Shown piece by piece: positions 44,368-53,119 of a stretch of 64,000 nucleotides of DNA. How positions within the stretch are numbered: the stretch's first letter is position 1; each line of letters opens with the position of its first letter. A model generated the notes under the pieces. It did not search any database. It was not told the origin of the DNA and was given only the letters and a program-made list of their open reading frames with translations. The stretch spans positions 1-64,000 of the forward strand of contig NZ_BCVI01000051.1 of NCBI RefSeq assembly GCF_001591665.1. Reading direction: 5' to 3'. Made by a program: the position numbers and the translations under genes. This DNA is from Neobacillus soli NBRC 102451 (GTDB taxonomy: Bacteria > Bacillota > Bacilli > Bacillales > Cytobacillaceae).

Positions 44368-45336
44368 TCACTCGTTATATAAGTGACATGCAACAAGATG
44401 ACCGTTTAGATTGCTTTCTCCAGGTCTAGTTGTTTTACAAATATCCATTACTTGTGAACATCTCGTATGAAAGGCACAGCCTGTAGGTGGATTCGCCGGA
44501 CTTGGCAGCTCACCTTCGATCAAAATTGTTTTCTTCTTAATATCAGGATCTGGGATTGGAACTGCAGAAAGCAGTGCTTTCGTGTAAGGATGTTTTGGAT
44601 TTTCGTATAGAATTTCACTTTCTGCTAACTCTATTAATCTACCTAAATACATTACGCCGACCCGATCACTGATATGTCGAACCACACCTAAATCATGCGC
44701 GATAAATATGTAGGTAAGCTGAAATTCCTTTTGAATATCCTTCATTAGGTTGAGAACCTGAGCCTGAATGGAAACGTCAAGTGCCGATACAGGTTCATCG
44801 GCAATAATCAACTTCGGTTTGGTCATCAATGCCTTCGCAATCCCAATCCGCTGACGCTGCCCGCCGCTGAATTGATGCGGATATCGTTTTGCATGATAAC
44901 TGCTTAAGCCGACCACCTCGAGCATTTCCCTTACTTGTTTTCTACGTTCCTCTTTGGTCCCAATACCATGGACAATGAGCGGTTCCTCAAGGATTTGTTC
45001 AATCGAATGCCTTGGATTTAGTGATGCATACGGATCCTGGAAAACCATCTGGATTTCCCGACGGGTTTTTCTTAATTCTGATTTTGACATCCTTGTAATT
45101 TCTTTATCTTCAAAAACCACCGTACCGTCACTGGCCTCAATCAAACGCATAAGCAATCGACCGGTTGTCGATTTCCCGCAACCGCTTTCACCGACGATTC
45201 CCAATGTTTCTCCTTTTTTAACATAAAAGGAAACATCATCAACCGCCTTGACCTCGCCTTGTTTCCTTCCAAAAATTCCGCCAGTAATCGGAAAGTATTT
45301 TTTTAGTCCATTTACTTCAAGAAGTAACTCCGACAT
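44368..45336 (-). CDS. Peptide ABC transporter ATP-binding protein, DppF/OppF type
   Basis: A 322-residue ATPase. Walker A GESGCGKSTTGR (about 50-61), Q-loop MVFQDPYASLNPR, signature FSGGQRQRIGIAKAL, Walker B LIIADEPVSALDVS, and the C-terminal oligopeptide-ATPase tail with Cys residues (GCAFHTRC...CHLY) that can bind an iron-sulfur cluster. ATG 45336 lies nine bases after GGGGA; GTG 45345 is an alternative. It overlaps the dppD-type gene by 20 bases. Confidence 0.93.
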   Translation of the reverse strand: MSELLLEVNGLKKYFPITGGIFGRKQGEVKAVDDVSFYVKKGETLGIVGESGCGKSTTGRLLMRLIEASDGTVVFEDKEITRMSKSELRKTRREIQMVFQDPYASLNPRHSIEQILEEPLIVHGIGTKEERRKQVREMLEVVGLSSYHAKRYPHQFSGGQRQRIGIAKALMTKPKLIIADEPVSALDVSIQAQVLNLMKDIQKEFQLTYIFIAHDLGVVRHISDRVGVMYLGRLIELAESEILYENPKHPYTKALLSAVPIPDPDIKKKTILIEGELPSPANPPTGCAFHTRCSQVMDICKTTRPGESNLNGHLVACHLYNE

Positions 45337-46363
45337 GTTTGTCACTCCCCTCCTTCAATGTATGTAGGAAACAGCGCACTTCATGTCCGTCTTTTTCCGA
45401 CTTATATAGTTCCGGTGATTCTGTGCGGCATTGACCGAATGCTTCTTCACATCTTGCTGCGAATCGACAGCCATTCTGAATAGTTCCCGGTGCAGGGACC
45501 GTTCCTGGAATACTGTAGAGACGGTCTTTTTTGCCACGTAAGTCCGGCACAGATTTTAACAGGCCCTTTGTATATGGATGCTGCGGGTCTTTTAAAATTT
45601 TGTGAACGCTCCCCTGTTCAACGATTTGACCGGAATACATAACAATCACTCGTTCACAAATTTCTGCGACAACACCTAAATCGTGGGTAATTAGAATGAT
45701 TGATGTATTGGTTTTTTTATTCAAATCCTTCATTAACTCTAGGATCTGTGCCTGAATCGTTACATCAAGGGCTGTTGTAGGCTCGTCCGCAATCAGCACC
45801 TTAGGATTGCAAGCCATTGCCATAGCGATCATGACACGCTGCCTCATCCCACCTGATAACTGGTGTGGATGCTCTTTCAGAATTCCTTCTGCCCTTGGAA
45901 TTCCAACGAGCTTCAATAGTTCCATGCTTCGGACCTTAGTTTGTGACTTAGTAAGGTCAGTATGTAACCGGATGGCTTCCATTAGCTGATTTCCAATCGT
46001 AAATAATGGATTCAATGATGTCATCGGCTCTTGAAAGATCATTGAAATCTGATTCCCACGGATTTTTCGCCACTCTTTTTCAGAAATATTTATTAGATCA
46101 TTTCCTTCAAAAATGATCTCGCCGTTATCGATTTTTCCAGGCGGTGCGGGAATCAATCCCATGGTCGCTAACGAAGTGACACTCTTACCGCTTCCGGATT
46201 CACCTACAATGCCAAGAATTTCTCCTTCTTTTAATTCGAAACTGATACCATCCACGGCAGGGACAAACTTTTTCCCCGATTGGAAAGACACTCTCAAATC
46301 GTTTAAACGAAGTATAGGTCTTTTGTCCAAATTTACACCTACTTTAGCTATTCTATTATTCAT
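45317..46363 (-). CDS. Peptide ABC transporter ATP-binding protein, DppD/OppD type
   Basis: A 348-residue ATPase, first gene of the operon. Walker A GESGSGKSVTSL (about 54-65), ISMIFQEPMTSLNPLFT (Q-loop), signature LSGGMRQRVMIAMAM, Walker B VLIADEPTTALDVT, and a Cys-containing OppD tail (GCRFAARCEEAFGQC). The ATG at 46363 has no good ribosome site; TTG 46330, five bases after AGGTG, would give a 337-residue protein and may be the true start. Confidence 0.92.
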   Translation of the reverse strand: MNNRIAKVGVNLDKRPILRLNDLRVSFQSGKKFVPAVDGISFELKEGEILGIVGESGSGKSVTSLATMGLIPAPPGKIDNGEIIFEGNDLINISEKEWRKIRGNQISMIFQEPMTSLNPLFTIGNQLMEAIRLHTDLTKSQTKVRSMELLKLVGIPRAEGILKEHPHQLSGGMRQRVMIAMAMACNPKVLIADEPTTALDVTIQAQILELMKDLNKKTNTSIILITHDLGVVAEICERVIVMYSGQIVEQGSVHKILKDPQHPYTKGLLKSVPDLRGKKDRLYSIPGTVPAPGTIQNGCRFAARCEEAFGQCRTESPELYKSEKDGHEVRCFLHTLKEGSDKHVGVTS

Positions 46364-46426
46364 TCATTAAAGTAATTTCTAAAATATTAAAATTTAATGA
46401 ACATTTGTAACCATTATTACATACCT

Positions 46427-46455
46427 AGTATAGGGGATTTTGTAGAAATTTGTCA
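46427..46455 (-). promoter_or_regulatory. Promoter of the dipeptide ABC operon
   Basis: On the - strand TGACAA (46450-46455) and TATACT (46427-46432) are 17 bases apart, about 60 bases before the first gene. Confidence 0.6.
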
Positions 46456-46483
46456 CAAGATTTTAAAAATTTAAAAAAGTAAT

Positions 46484-46572
46484 CGACAAAATTCGCATAC
46501 AAAAGGTATCAGCGCAAACACGAGGAAGCCAGTGGCAGAAAGAAGATAAAACCATCCAAGCTTCTCAATGAT
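46484..46572 (-). pseudogene. Fragment of a BCCT-type betaine transporter
   Basis: On the - strand one frame reads about 30 residues with KLGWFYLLSATGFLVFALIP. This closely follows the early membrane segment of BCCT transporters such as OpuD (FGWFYLLSAT...FLCFAI). No start, no rest of the gene, and no ribosome site are present. It is a short relic beside the acyl-CoA dehydrogenase gene. The match rests on about 20 residues. Confidence 0.5.
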
Positions 46573-46597
46573 AGAACTTTACCATCCATTTTAATAG

Positions 46598-48211
46598 CTA
46601 GTTAATTTTATTTAGTGCTGTTTCCTGAAATGCCTTAAAGAATGAATCACAAAATTCATCCCACTCAGTAGCGGCTTTCATAGATGCCTCGCTTACATCA
46701 CCTAAAACCGGCTTGTGCAGGAGGTCTTCAATCCGCTCTGAATAACCCTTGATTGTTTCTTCTAAAGCCCCTTCAAGCACACTGCCAACAAACTCAGCAG
46801 GAGTATACCAATCTGATACTCTTTGAAGATCCCGGTATATTTGTGTTAACAATAGATTACGCGGGCCTTCCCATTGTTCATTTACTACTACATCCCGAAA
46901 AATTCGCGGCAGCGAAGAAAATTCCTCCATCACCCCGTGGCCGGCAAAAATAGAAATGGCTTCACGTAATACGTCTGCGCCCTCATTGGTTACACAGATT
47001 TTTTGTAATAAAACAAGTTCTCTTAAATTGAATCGTTGTTTTCTTATTTCAATTGGCTGATCTGATTTAATTCCCGGATTGAGCGGTTTCCCTAGTTTTA
47101 AGAAGAGGTCATAAATCTTAAACGCACCAGCCGTCGTCCGCTCGGCAGCATTTTCAATTCGTTTTAACTTGCTCGCTGCAAGTGGATAATCTTTCACCTT
47201 TTTACCAAAAACCGTCCGGAAGTCACTATAAAGGTTCGCTTCTCTTGAAGCCCGGAGCATAAATCCGGCACAGGCAATCCCGATTTCAAGGCGTGATAAG
47301 GTAAGAACAATCCCCACTGCGATGGCAATTCCTTTATCCATTGGACCAATTGGGTAGGCCACCGCACCGTTATATTGAATTTCACCTGTTGGTACTTCCG
47401 CAGTACCCAACTTCCATTTAATTCGGTTTATTTGATAACTATTTCTCTTTTCCTTTTCTTTGTCACCTGGCAGCCAAGACGGAACAATGAAGGCAGATAC
47501 CTTGTTGCTACCTGTTACTTTAGCGGTAACAACAGAATAATCGGCATGTGCGACAGAGCAGAAGAATTTATTTCCATATAATCTGAAGCGTTTCCCTTCT
47601 GGAACGGCTTCGAGAAGGTTGGCCGGAAGGTCGGACCCGCCTTGGATTTCAGACATATACTGGGCGCCAATCGCAAATTCCCCGGATAATCCTTCCTTCG
47701 TATGCTGTAAAATCCCATCAAGTTCTGGATACTCCCCATTCGGAAAATGATCAAGCAAGGCAATTAATCCGTGCGTACATGTCATCGGGCATGTCACACC
47801 GGCTTCTCCTAATTGATGGATTAACATTCTTTTCACAAAGCTTTCCCAAGGTCCAATCTTACTAGAGAAAAGGCCTTCACCAAAAACTCCTCGTTCCAAT
47901 TTATGAACTTCCATCGGACGGACAACCCGATCAATTCGGTGATTGAAAGCATCATAGTGGAGCATATATGGGCGGACTTCGGGCCTGGCGGTTCGTTCAG
48001 CTAAACGATTCCATTCGCCAGAAACAGTTGGGGAAAACTTTAAGATTTCCTTATTGATCTGTTCATACCGCGAACCGGTAAAATGTTTCACCGCTTTTTG
48101 TAAAAATGGCTCGTCACGATACCAATCAAGGTTTTCACGATTTTCTAGGAAATCGTCAAAAGAATAGGTGTTTTTTCCTTTTGTTTCTGTTCCTTGGGAA
48201 GCTATGTTCAT
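46598..48211 (-). CDS. Acyl-CoA dehydrogenase family protein (AidB-like)
   Basis: A 537-residue flavoprotein of the acyl-CoA dehydrogenase superfamily, longer than the typical 380-residue enzymes and nearer to AidB-like members. CTHGLIALLDHF and GEFAIGAQYMSEIQGGSDL (FAD/substrate loop) are at about 145-200, AFIVPSWLPGD and IKWKLGTAEVPTGEIQYNGA form the beta domain, and SRLEIGIACAGFMLRASREA the first C-domain helices. FAGHGVMEEFSSLPRIFRD marks the catalytic-base region. AGGAG lies ten bases before ATG. Substrate is unknown; no other beta-oxidation gene is close. Confidence 0.85.
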   Translation of the reverse strand: MNIASQGTETKGKNTYSFDDFLENRENLDWYRDEPFLQKAVKHFTGSRYEQINKEILKFSPTVSGEWNRLAERTARPEVRPYMLHYDAFNHRIDRVVRPMEVHKLERGVFGEGLFSSKIGPWESFVKRMLIHQLGEAGVTCPMTCTHGLIALLDHFPNGEYPELDGILQHTKEGLSGEFAIGAQYMSEIQGGSDLPANLLEAVPEGKRFRLYGNKFFCSVAHADYSVVTAKVTGSNKVSAFIVPSWLPGDKEKEKRNSYQINRIKWKLGTAEVPTGEIQYNGAVAYPIGPMDKGIAIAVGIVLTLSRLEIGIACAGFMLRASREANLYSDFRTVFGKKVKDYPLAASKLKRIENAAERTTAGAFKIYDLFLKLGKPLNPGIKSDQPIEIRKQRFNLRELVLLQKICVTNEGADVLREAISIFAGHGVMEEFSSLPRIFRDVVVNEQWEGPRNLLLTQIYRDLQRVSDWYTPAEFVGSVLEGALEETIKGYSERIEDLLHKPVLGDVSEASMKAATEWDEFCDSFFKAFQETALNKIN

Positions 48212-48325
48212 TGAATAATCACTCCTCTTTCATTAATAATTCTAAATATTCAATATTATTATAATATGTACGATTAGGAAAGGACAATTAATTCAAGACC
48301 CTCTAGGTGAGGATTACTTAATTTT

Positions 48326-48372
48326 ACACAAAAACCCTGTCAGGCTGCTGCCTGTTTACAGGGTTTTTGTGT
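48326..48372 (-). terminator. Terminator of the MerR gene
   Basis: ACACAAAAACCCTGT and ACAGGGTTTTTGTGT form a 15-bp perfect outer stem (48326-48340 / 48358-48372) with an inner CAGGC/GCCTG hairpin. A very stable structure with internal T runs. Confidence 0.88.
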
Positions 48373-48388
48373 GTATTTACCAAATGAT

Positions 48389-49153
48389 TTATTTTTTCAT
48401 CCCAGTATAAATGTGAATGGCATCTCTTAAAAATTCAGCTGTCCCTGGCTGCGCTTTATCATAATAGGCAGTAAACCGTTCATCATCCACATACATTTGA
48501 GCAAGACCAGCATGGGCTTCCTTGCTGTATTCATTCCAATAGTAGCATAGCCATTGCTTGTGCAGGTCAGCGGCTTTTTGGGCCAACTCTCCTGCGGGGT
48601 CACCGGTTTTAAATGCAACAGCTAAGGTTTCCGTTACTTGGTCCGCTAATGCTGTGACTTCATCATGCTGCTTCTTGGTCATATTCTGAAGTTTGCCATT
48701 TGACTTATCAACCGTATCATCCCCATATTTTTCACGAATTTCTTTTCCATACTTTTCCTCATTCTCATCAATCATTTTTTTCTTAAAGCCTTCAAACTTT
48801 TCTTTATTTGACATGTTCATTCTCCCTTCCGTTAATGCGATGGTTTTATCCACATTGGCAATCAATAATTCTATCTGTTCTTTTTTCTCAAGGAGTTTTT
48901 CACGATGTTCTATAAGTGCGGCAGCACCATCAAAGGAAGGTGCGGTGACGATTTCCTTTATCCTATCTAAACTAACGCCTAATTCTCTGTAAAATAGGAT
49001 TTGCTGGAGGCGATCCACTTCCGCCTGCCCATATATGCGGTATCCTGAAGAGTTAATTCTTGCCGGCTTAAGAATTCCAATTTCATCATAATACCTAAGA
49101 GTCCTCGTACTAACCCCTGCCAAACTGCCCAGTTTCTGCACTGTATACTCCAT
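48389..49153 (-). CDS. MerR family regulator with TipAS drug-binding domain
   Basis: A 254-residue activator. Residues 1-70 are the MerR winged helix (TVQKLGSLAGVSTRTLRYYD, GYRIYGQAEVDRLQQILFYR), about 75-110 a dimer coiled coil, and 120-254 a TipAS domain (KKQHDEVTALADQVTE, WNEYSKEAHAGLAQMYVDDE) that traps hydrophobic drugs, as in Mta/TipAL. ATG 49153 follows GAGGAGGTG. Its own promoter has the 19-base spacer of MerR targets, so it activates itself when ligand is bound. No exporter gene is adjacent. Confidence 0.92.
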   Translation of the reverse strand: MEYTVQKLGSLAGVSTRTLRYYDEIGILKPARINSSGYRIYGQAEVDRLQQILFYRELGVSLDRIKEIVTAPSFDGAAALIEHREKLLEKKEQIELLIANVDKTIALTEGRMNMSNKEKFEGFKKKMIDENEEKYGKEIREKYGDDTVDKSNGKLQNMTKKQHDEVTALADQVTETLAVAFKTGDPAGELAQKAADLHKQWLCYYWNEYSKEAHAGLAQMYVDDERFTAYYDKAQPGTAEFLRDAIHIYTGMKK

Positions 49154-49175
49154 TCGTTCACCTCCTCATAACCTA

Positions 49176-49206
49176 ACGATACACCTTCACGCAACGTCAA
49201 TGTCAA
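49176..49206 (-). promoter_or_regulatory. 19-bp-spacer MerR-type promoter
   Basis: On the - strand TTGACA (49201-49206) and TATCGT (49176-49181) are separated by 19 bases, the overlong spacer typical of promoters activated by MerR proteins. The spacer holds ACGTTGCGTGAAGGTG. It lies 23 bases before the MerR start codon. Confidence 0.7.
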
Positions 49207-49301
49207 TCACTATTATGCCTATATTTTGGAGAAAAAAATGGTGCCTGACACCACAGAAAGGCATTTGTCCATCTCGGGTTGCTGGATCCGGTCATACTAC
49301 A

Positions 49302-49493
49302 TGGTGGAAATCCCCAACTGCCGATGCTCATGTTCCGATGACCCTGGCGATTATGATGATTGTTTACACCCATTTCATCTCGATTCGCATATACGGATTC
49401 AAGAAGTATGTTATCAGTTTCTTCAAGCCCTTCAAACCTCTTGTCGTCATCAATGTGATTGAGCAATTTTGCACGAGGCTTACCCTTGTTTGA
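49302..49493 (+). pseudogene. Fragment of F0F1 ATP synthase subunit a (atpB)
   Basis: One + strand frame reads about 63 residues with WWKSPTADAHVPMTLAIMMI, FISIRIYGFKKY and INVIEQFCTRLTLV. The WKSPTAD, GFKxY and N-I-E-x-F-x-x-x-LTL pattern is that of Bacillus AtpB, whose next segment would be GLRLYGN; here a frame change and stops follow. N-terminal and C-terminal parts and all other atp genes are missing. It is therefore a stranded relic between merR and the DoxX gene. Confidence 0.68.
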
Positions 49494-49554
49494 TTAGATT
49501 TCTAGTGATGGTTTGTCCTCCTTAAGCATACATTTTATAAAGGGGGGATTTTCC

Positions 49555-49920
49555 ATTATTGCTACACAGTCAACTATTAAACTTTTGCGATATATAGTGG
49601 CCTACGTTTTTATTACTTCCGGATTAATGAAATTAATTAGTGCTGAGTTAGCCGCCGGTTTTATCAATTTAGGATTGCCTTATCCTCATAAAATGTTAAA
49701 AATCGTGGTCTTACTAGAGATTATTTGCGGAATATTAATTTTAGCCAATAAGGCTGTTAAAAAAGCTGCGATCCCTCTCATTGCTATCATGATTGCAGCC
49801 CTTCTATTAACAAAGGTACCATCCTTACACGCCGGCATTCTCCAATTTGCTTTCAACGCCAGGTTAGACATCGTAATGTTAGTAATTCTAATCATTATTT
49901 ATAACCGGCACCCCAAATAA
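49555..49920 (+). CDS. DoxX-like small membrane protein with unclear start codon
   Basis: A protein of about 122 residues with four hydrophobic segments; LRYIVAYVFITSGLMKLISA at the N-terminus and the helix pairs after it fit the DoxX/MauE-like superfamily. AAAGGGGGG stands six bases before ATT 49555, which is in frame but not a normal start. In-frame TTG codons exist at 49513 (the long form, before the ribosome site) and 49585 (inside the first helix, no site). Function is unknown. Confidence 0.72.
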   Translation: MIATQSTIKLLRYIVAYVFITSGLMKLISAELAAGFINLGLPYPHKMLKIVVLLEIICGILILANKAVKKAAIPLIAIMIAALLLTKVPSLHAGILQFAFNARLDIVMLVILIIIYNRHPK

Positions 49921-49944
49921 ATAGCTGACTTTTACCCAAAAGTT

Positions 49945-49973
49945 AGGCACCGACAATTGTCGGTGTCTTTTTG
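49945..49973 (+). terminator. Terminator after the DoxX-like gene
   Basis: CACCGACAATTGTCGGTG (49948-49965) is a perfect 18-base palindrome followed by TCTTTTTG. Confidence 0.85.
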
Positions 49974-50197
49974 TTTGTCTCTCACTAAATCTCGTTTTTT
50001 TTCCCTTTGTTATAAGGGAAATCAGTTTAATCAGAATCGGCTTATTATTTTAAAAAAACTTTCTTTTATTCAACCATATCCTCTTAATATAGTATTATCA
50101 AGGGTTTGGCTCTTTTATAACTTATTTGCCAAAAAAAAGTTTTTGACAATTCAAAACGACAGAAAGTATTATAATATAATATAAAGGAGGTTGTTTC

Positions 50198-51688
50198 ATG
50201 TCAAACTTCAATAGACAGAAAATTGTGGATAGTGTACCACAAACAGGATTTTTCGGACATCCAAAAGGATTGTTCACACTTTTCTTTACAGAGTTCTGGG
50301 AGCGTTTTTCCTATTATGGAATGCGGGCAATTCTTGTATTCTATATGTATTACGAGGTCTCTAAAGGCGGCTTGGGGCTTGATAAAACCCTTGCGCTTTC
50401 AATCATGTCCATTTATGGATCACTTGTTTATATGTCCGGAATCATTGGCGGCTGGTTAGCTGACCGAGTTTTCGGTACTTCGAGGTCAGTGTTTTACGGC
50501 GGAGTATTGATTATGTTTGGACACATTGTCCTCGCCATTCCTGGCAGTGTCACAATGTTCTTCATATCCATGGTATTGATTGTCCTTGGTACAGGATTGC
50601 TTAAGCCAAACGTTTCAAGCGTTGTCGGTGAACTTTACAGTGAACAAGACAATCGTCGTGACGCAGGTTTTACCATTTTTGTTATGGGGATTAACTTGGG
50701 GGCATTTATCTCTCCACTAATTGTTGGAGCCGTAATGGACTATAGCTTCCACATTGGTTTTGGTATTGCCGCTGTCGGCATGTTTTTGGGACTAGTCATG
50801 TTTACTTTAACAAAGAAGAAAAACCTTGGACTTGCTGGTACAATCATTGCAAATCCAATGTCACCATCTGAAAAGAAAAAAACCTTTACTATTTTTGGAA
50901 TAAGTGTAGTAATTATTGCTATTTTATGTTCTATCTTAATCCCAAGAGGACTTCTAACGTTTAAGACATTCATTAATATAGTGACAATTCTTGGATTTTT
51001 GATTCCAACTTTATATTTCATTGTCATGTACAAAAGCCCGAAAACAACAGTTGTCGAGCGTTCAAGAATTATCGCCTATATTCCGTTATTTATTGCATCG
51101 GTTATGTTTTGGTCGATTCAAGAGCAAGGCTCAACTATTCTTGCCAATTATGCGGATGAACGTACGCAATTAGATTTTGCAGGAATCCATATTTCACCGG
51201 CATGGTTTCAATCATTAAACCCATTATTTATTATCATCTTTGCACCAATATTTGCTTGGTTATGGGTTAAATTGGGGAAACGCCAGCCAACGATTCCGCA
51301 AAAATTTTCGTTCGCTCTGCTATTCTCAGGGGTATCATTCTTAGTGATTTTACTGCCAGCTTACCTTGGCGGTTCAAATTCTTTAGTAAATCCTTTATGG
51401 CTTGTTCTTAGTTATTTAGTTTGTGTATTCGGGGAATTATTATTATCACCTGTAGGTTTATCAGCGACTACTAAGTTAGCGCCAGCAGCCTTCTCAGCAC
51501 AAACGATGAGCTTATGGTTCTTATCAAATGCTGCTGCACAAGGGCTCAATGCACAACTCGTTAGATTTTACAAACCTGAAACGGAAATGACCTATTTTGG
51601 TGTGATCGGTGGCGCCTCCATCGCGCTTGGTATTTTGCTATTTATGCTATCACCGAAGATTCAGGGATACATGAAAGGTGTTCGCTAA
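50198..51688 (+). CDS. POT family proton-dependent peptide transporter
   Basis: A 496-residue MFS-type symporter of di- and tripeptides with about 14 helices. GFFGHPKGLFTLFFTEFWERFSYYGMRA contains the POT-specific ExxERFxYYG signature (residues about 30-40), and FTIFVMGINLGAFISPLIVG and GELLLSPVGLSATTKLAP are the other family blocks. AAAGGAGG precedes the ATG. It is a single-gene unit with a strong terminator. With the M4 and S15 proteases and the ABC operon it gives a second route for peptide uptake. Confidence 0.95.
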   Translation: MSNFNRQKIVDSVPQTGFFGHPKGLFTLFFTEFWERFSYYGMRAILVFYMYYEVSKGGLGLDKTLALSIMSIYGSLVYMSGIIGGWLADRVFGTSRSVFYGGVLIMFGHIVLAIPGSVTMFFISMVLIVLGTGLLKPNVSSVVGELYSEQDNRRDAGFTIFVMGINLGAFISPLIVGAVMDYSFHIGFGIAAVGMFLGLVMFTLTKKKNLGLAGTIIANPMSPSEKKKTFTIFGISVVIIAILCSILIPRGLLTFKTFINIVTILGFLIPTLYFIVMYKSPKTTVVERSRIIAYIPLFIASVMFWSIQEQGSTILANYADERTQLDFAGIHISPAWFQSLNPLFIIIFAPIFAWLWVKLGKRQPTIPQKFSFALLFSGVSFLVILLPAYLGGSNSLVNPLWLVLSYLVCVFGELLLSPVGLSATTKLAPAAFSAQTMSLWFLSNAAAQGLNAQLVRFYKPETEMTYFGVIGGASIALGILLFMLSPKIQGYMKGVR

Positions 51689-51710
51689 TCTTTAATCGGG
51701 TTATGAACGC

Positions 51711-51762
51711 AAAAAGGACAAGACACTTAGCAATTAATGCGTAAAGTGTCTTGTCCCTTTTT
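51711..51762. terminator. Terminator of the POT gene
   Basis: AAAAAGGACAAGACACTT and AAGTGTCTTGTCCCTTTTT form an approximately 17-bp stem, with T run on the + strand and A run on the other side, so it also serves the converging YgbA-type relic. Confidence 0.9.
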
Positions 51763-51777
51763 TATTCAATAAATGCT

Positions 51778-52026
51778 TCACAGAACAAACCGATAATACA
51801 ATAGCATCCAAGGGCCGGAGTAGCGCATGACAGCCTTCATCTTTAGGCGGTATTTCGTTTTATAGCAGTGCACAGTACAGTTGGAACAGGCGGCCTTTTC
51901 TTCGCCAAATCGGCACTGTGGGAGCCTTTTTAAGGCATAGTTATTTAAGTCCTGACATTCTTTGCATAATTCATGATGATGATGAAGTTTCCTTGGACAC
52001 TATAGATCAATCATTTGTCTTGCCAT
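51778..52026 (-). pseudogene. YgbA-type (nitrous oxide-stimulated promoter) family gene with amber codon 9
   Basis: An 83-codon frame from ATG 52026, with GAGGGGGG six bases upstream, reads MARQMIDL, then TAG (52000-52002), then CPRKLHHHHELCKECQDLNN and further CSNCTVHCY and VMRYSGPWMLLYY to a TGA. The Cys-x2-Cys pairs, HCYK and VMRYxGPxML blocks define the small YgbA/PF11756 family, controlled by nitric oxide in E. coli. Related proteins have Tyr-Cys where the stop lies, so a single base change (TAT or TAC to TAG) explains it. There is no good internal start. Confidence 0.72.
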
Positions 52027-52300
52027 CTTCGTCCCCCCTCGTGACTTACATATACTTCTTTATTAGAACAAACCACACCATCCTAGTTTCCCATGGGGGA
52101 GTCTTAACAAATTCGGGACAATTTATTGTTTCCATTGATGTAAGTTCTTCAAACGGTAGACCATCTGTGTTTTACATTGTAATATGGGTTATAAGGAGAA
52201 AAGAAAACGATATCAAGAAATAAATAGATTAATTTTTCCAAACAAATATAGGCGGGAATTCACTTTTTGAAAAGGTCCCAAATCGAGGAGATGGCGTTAA

Positions 52301-53119
52301 TTGAAAATCAAAAAGATCCTGAATAACAATGCGGTTGTAGTTTCAGATAATAATGAAGAAAAGATTGCCATTGGAGCCGGGATTGCTTTTCAAAAGGGGA
52401 AAAACGACATCATTAACCCTAGTAAAATTGAAAAATTATTTGTCATGAAAGAAAATGAGAAATTCCAACAGCTACTTCTTCAGATACCAGAAGAACACTT
52501 CGCTCTTTCAGAAGAGGTTATCACCTACGCAGAAGAATACCTTGGCTCTAAATTAAATGAACATATTCATATCGCACTAACAGACCATTTGTCTTTTGCA
52601 ATGGAAAGAATAAACGATGGCATTCATCTCCAAAATAAGCTCCTCAATGAAATTAAGGTACTATATCAGAAAGAATTCGAGATAGGTATGTGGGCAATCA
52701 AGTATATTGAAAAGAAGACAACTATTAAAATGCCCATTGATGAAGCGGCCTATATTGCCCTACACATCCATACTGCCAAGCTTCAAGGCGGTGATATGAA
52801 ACTAATCATTAGGCAAACAGCAATCATAAGCGATATGGTCCAAAAAATAAAGGGATTTCTGGACATAGTGATTGAAGAAGATGATATATCCTACCAACGA
52901 TTAATAACCCATCTTCGCTATAGCCTTTCTCGAATCAACAATTCTGAGCTTCACACAATGGACGATGAGATGCTGAAAATGTTAAAAAGGAAATTCTCCA
53001 TTTCCTTTAAATGTGCTCAGGTAGTTGCCAAGGAGCTTGCACAAAATCATGGCATTTACCTGCCAGAACAGGAACTAGGTTACTTAACCCTTCATATTGA
53101 GAGATTGAGACAACGTTAA
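52301..53119 (+). CDS. BglG/GlcT family transcription antiterminator
   Basis: A 272-residue RNA-binding regulator. Residues 1-55 are the CAT domain (KIKKILNNNAVVVSDNNEEK, GAGIAFQKGKND), then PRD1 (about 65-170) with LNEHIHIALTDHLSFAMERI, and PRD2 (about 175-272) with HLRYSLSRI and LGYLTLHIERL. PTS phosphorylation of the PRD histidines controls it. TTG start follows GAGGAG by about ten bases. It converges on the nagE-type PTS gene, its probable target. I could not find a convincing RNA target site. Confidence 0.9.
   Translation: MKIKKILNNNAVVVSDNNEEKIAIGAGIAFQKGKNDIINPSKIEKLFVMKENEKFQQLLLQIPEEHFALSEEVITYAEEYLGSKLNEHIHIALTDHLSFAMERINDGIHLQNKLLNEIKVLYQKEFEIGMWAIKYIEKKTTIKMPIDEAAYIALHIHTAKLQGGDMKLIIRQTAIISDMVQKIKGFLDIVIEEDDISYQRLITHLRYSLSRINNSELHTMDDEMLKMLKRKFSISFKCAQVVAKELAQNHGIYLPEQELGYLTLHIERLRQR

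Noticed and set aside
49200..49301. The open frame continuing upstream of the atpB fragment
   Set aside because: The residues before WWKSPTAD do not resemble AtpB, and the start region includes the MerR promoter and the GGTGCCTGACACC repeat.
51918..52223. A 101-codon + strand frame opposite the YgbA-type relic
   Set aside because: It is mostly the complement of the relic's coding strand, has no ribosome site and no recognised motif.
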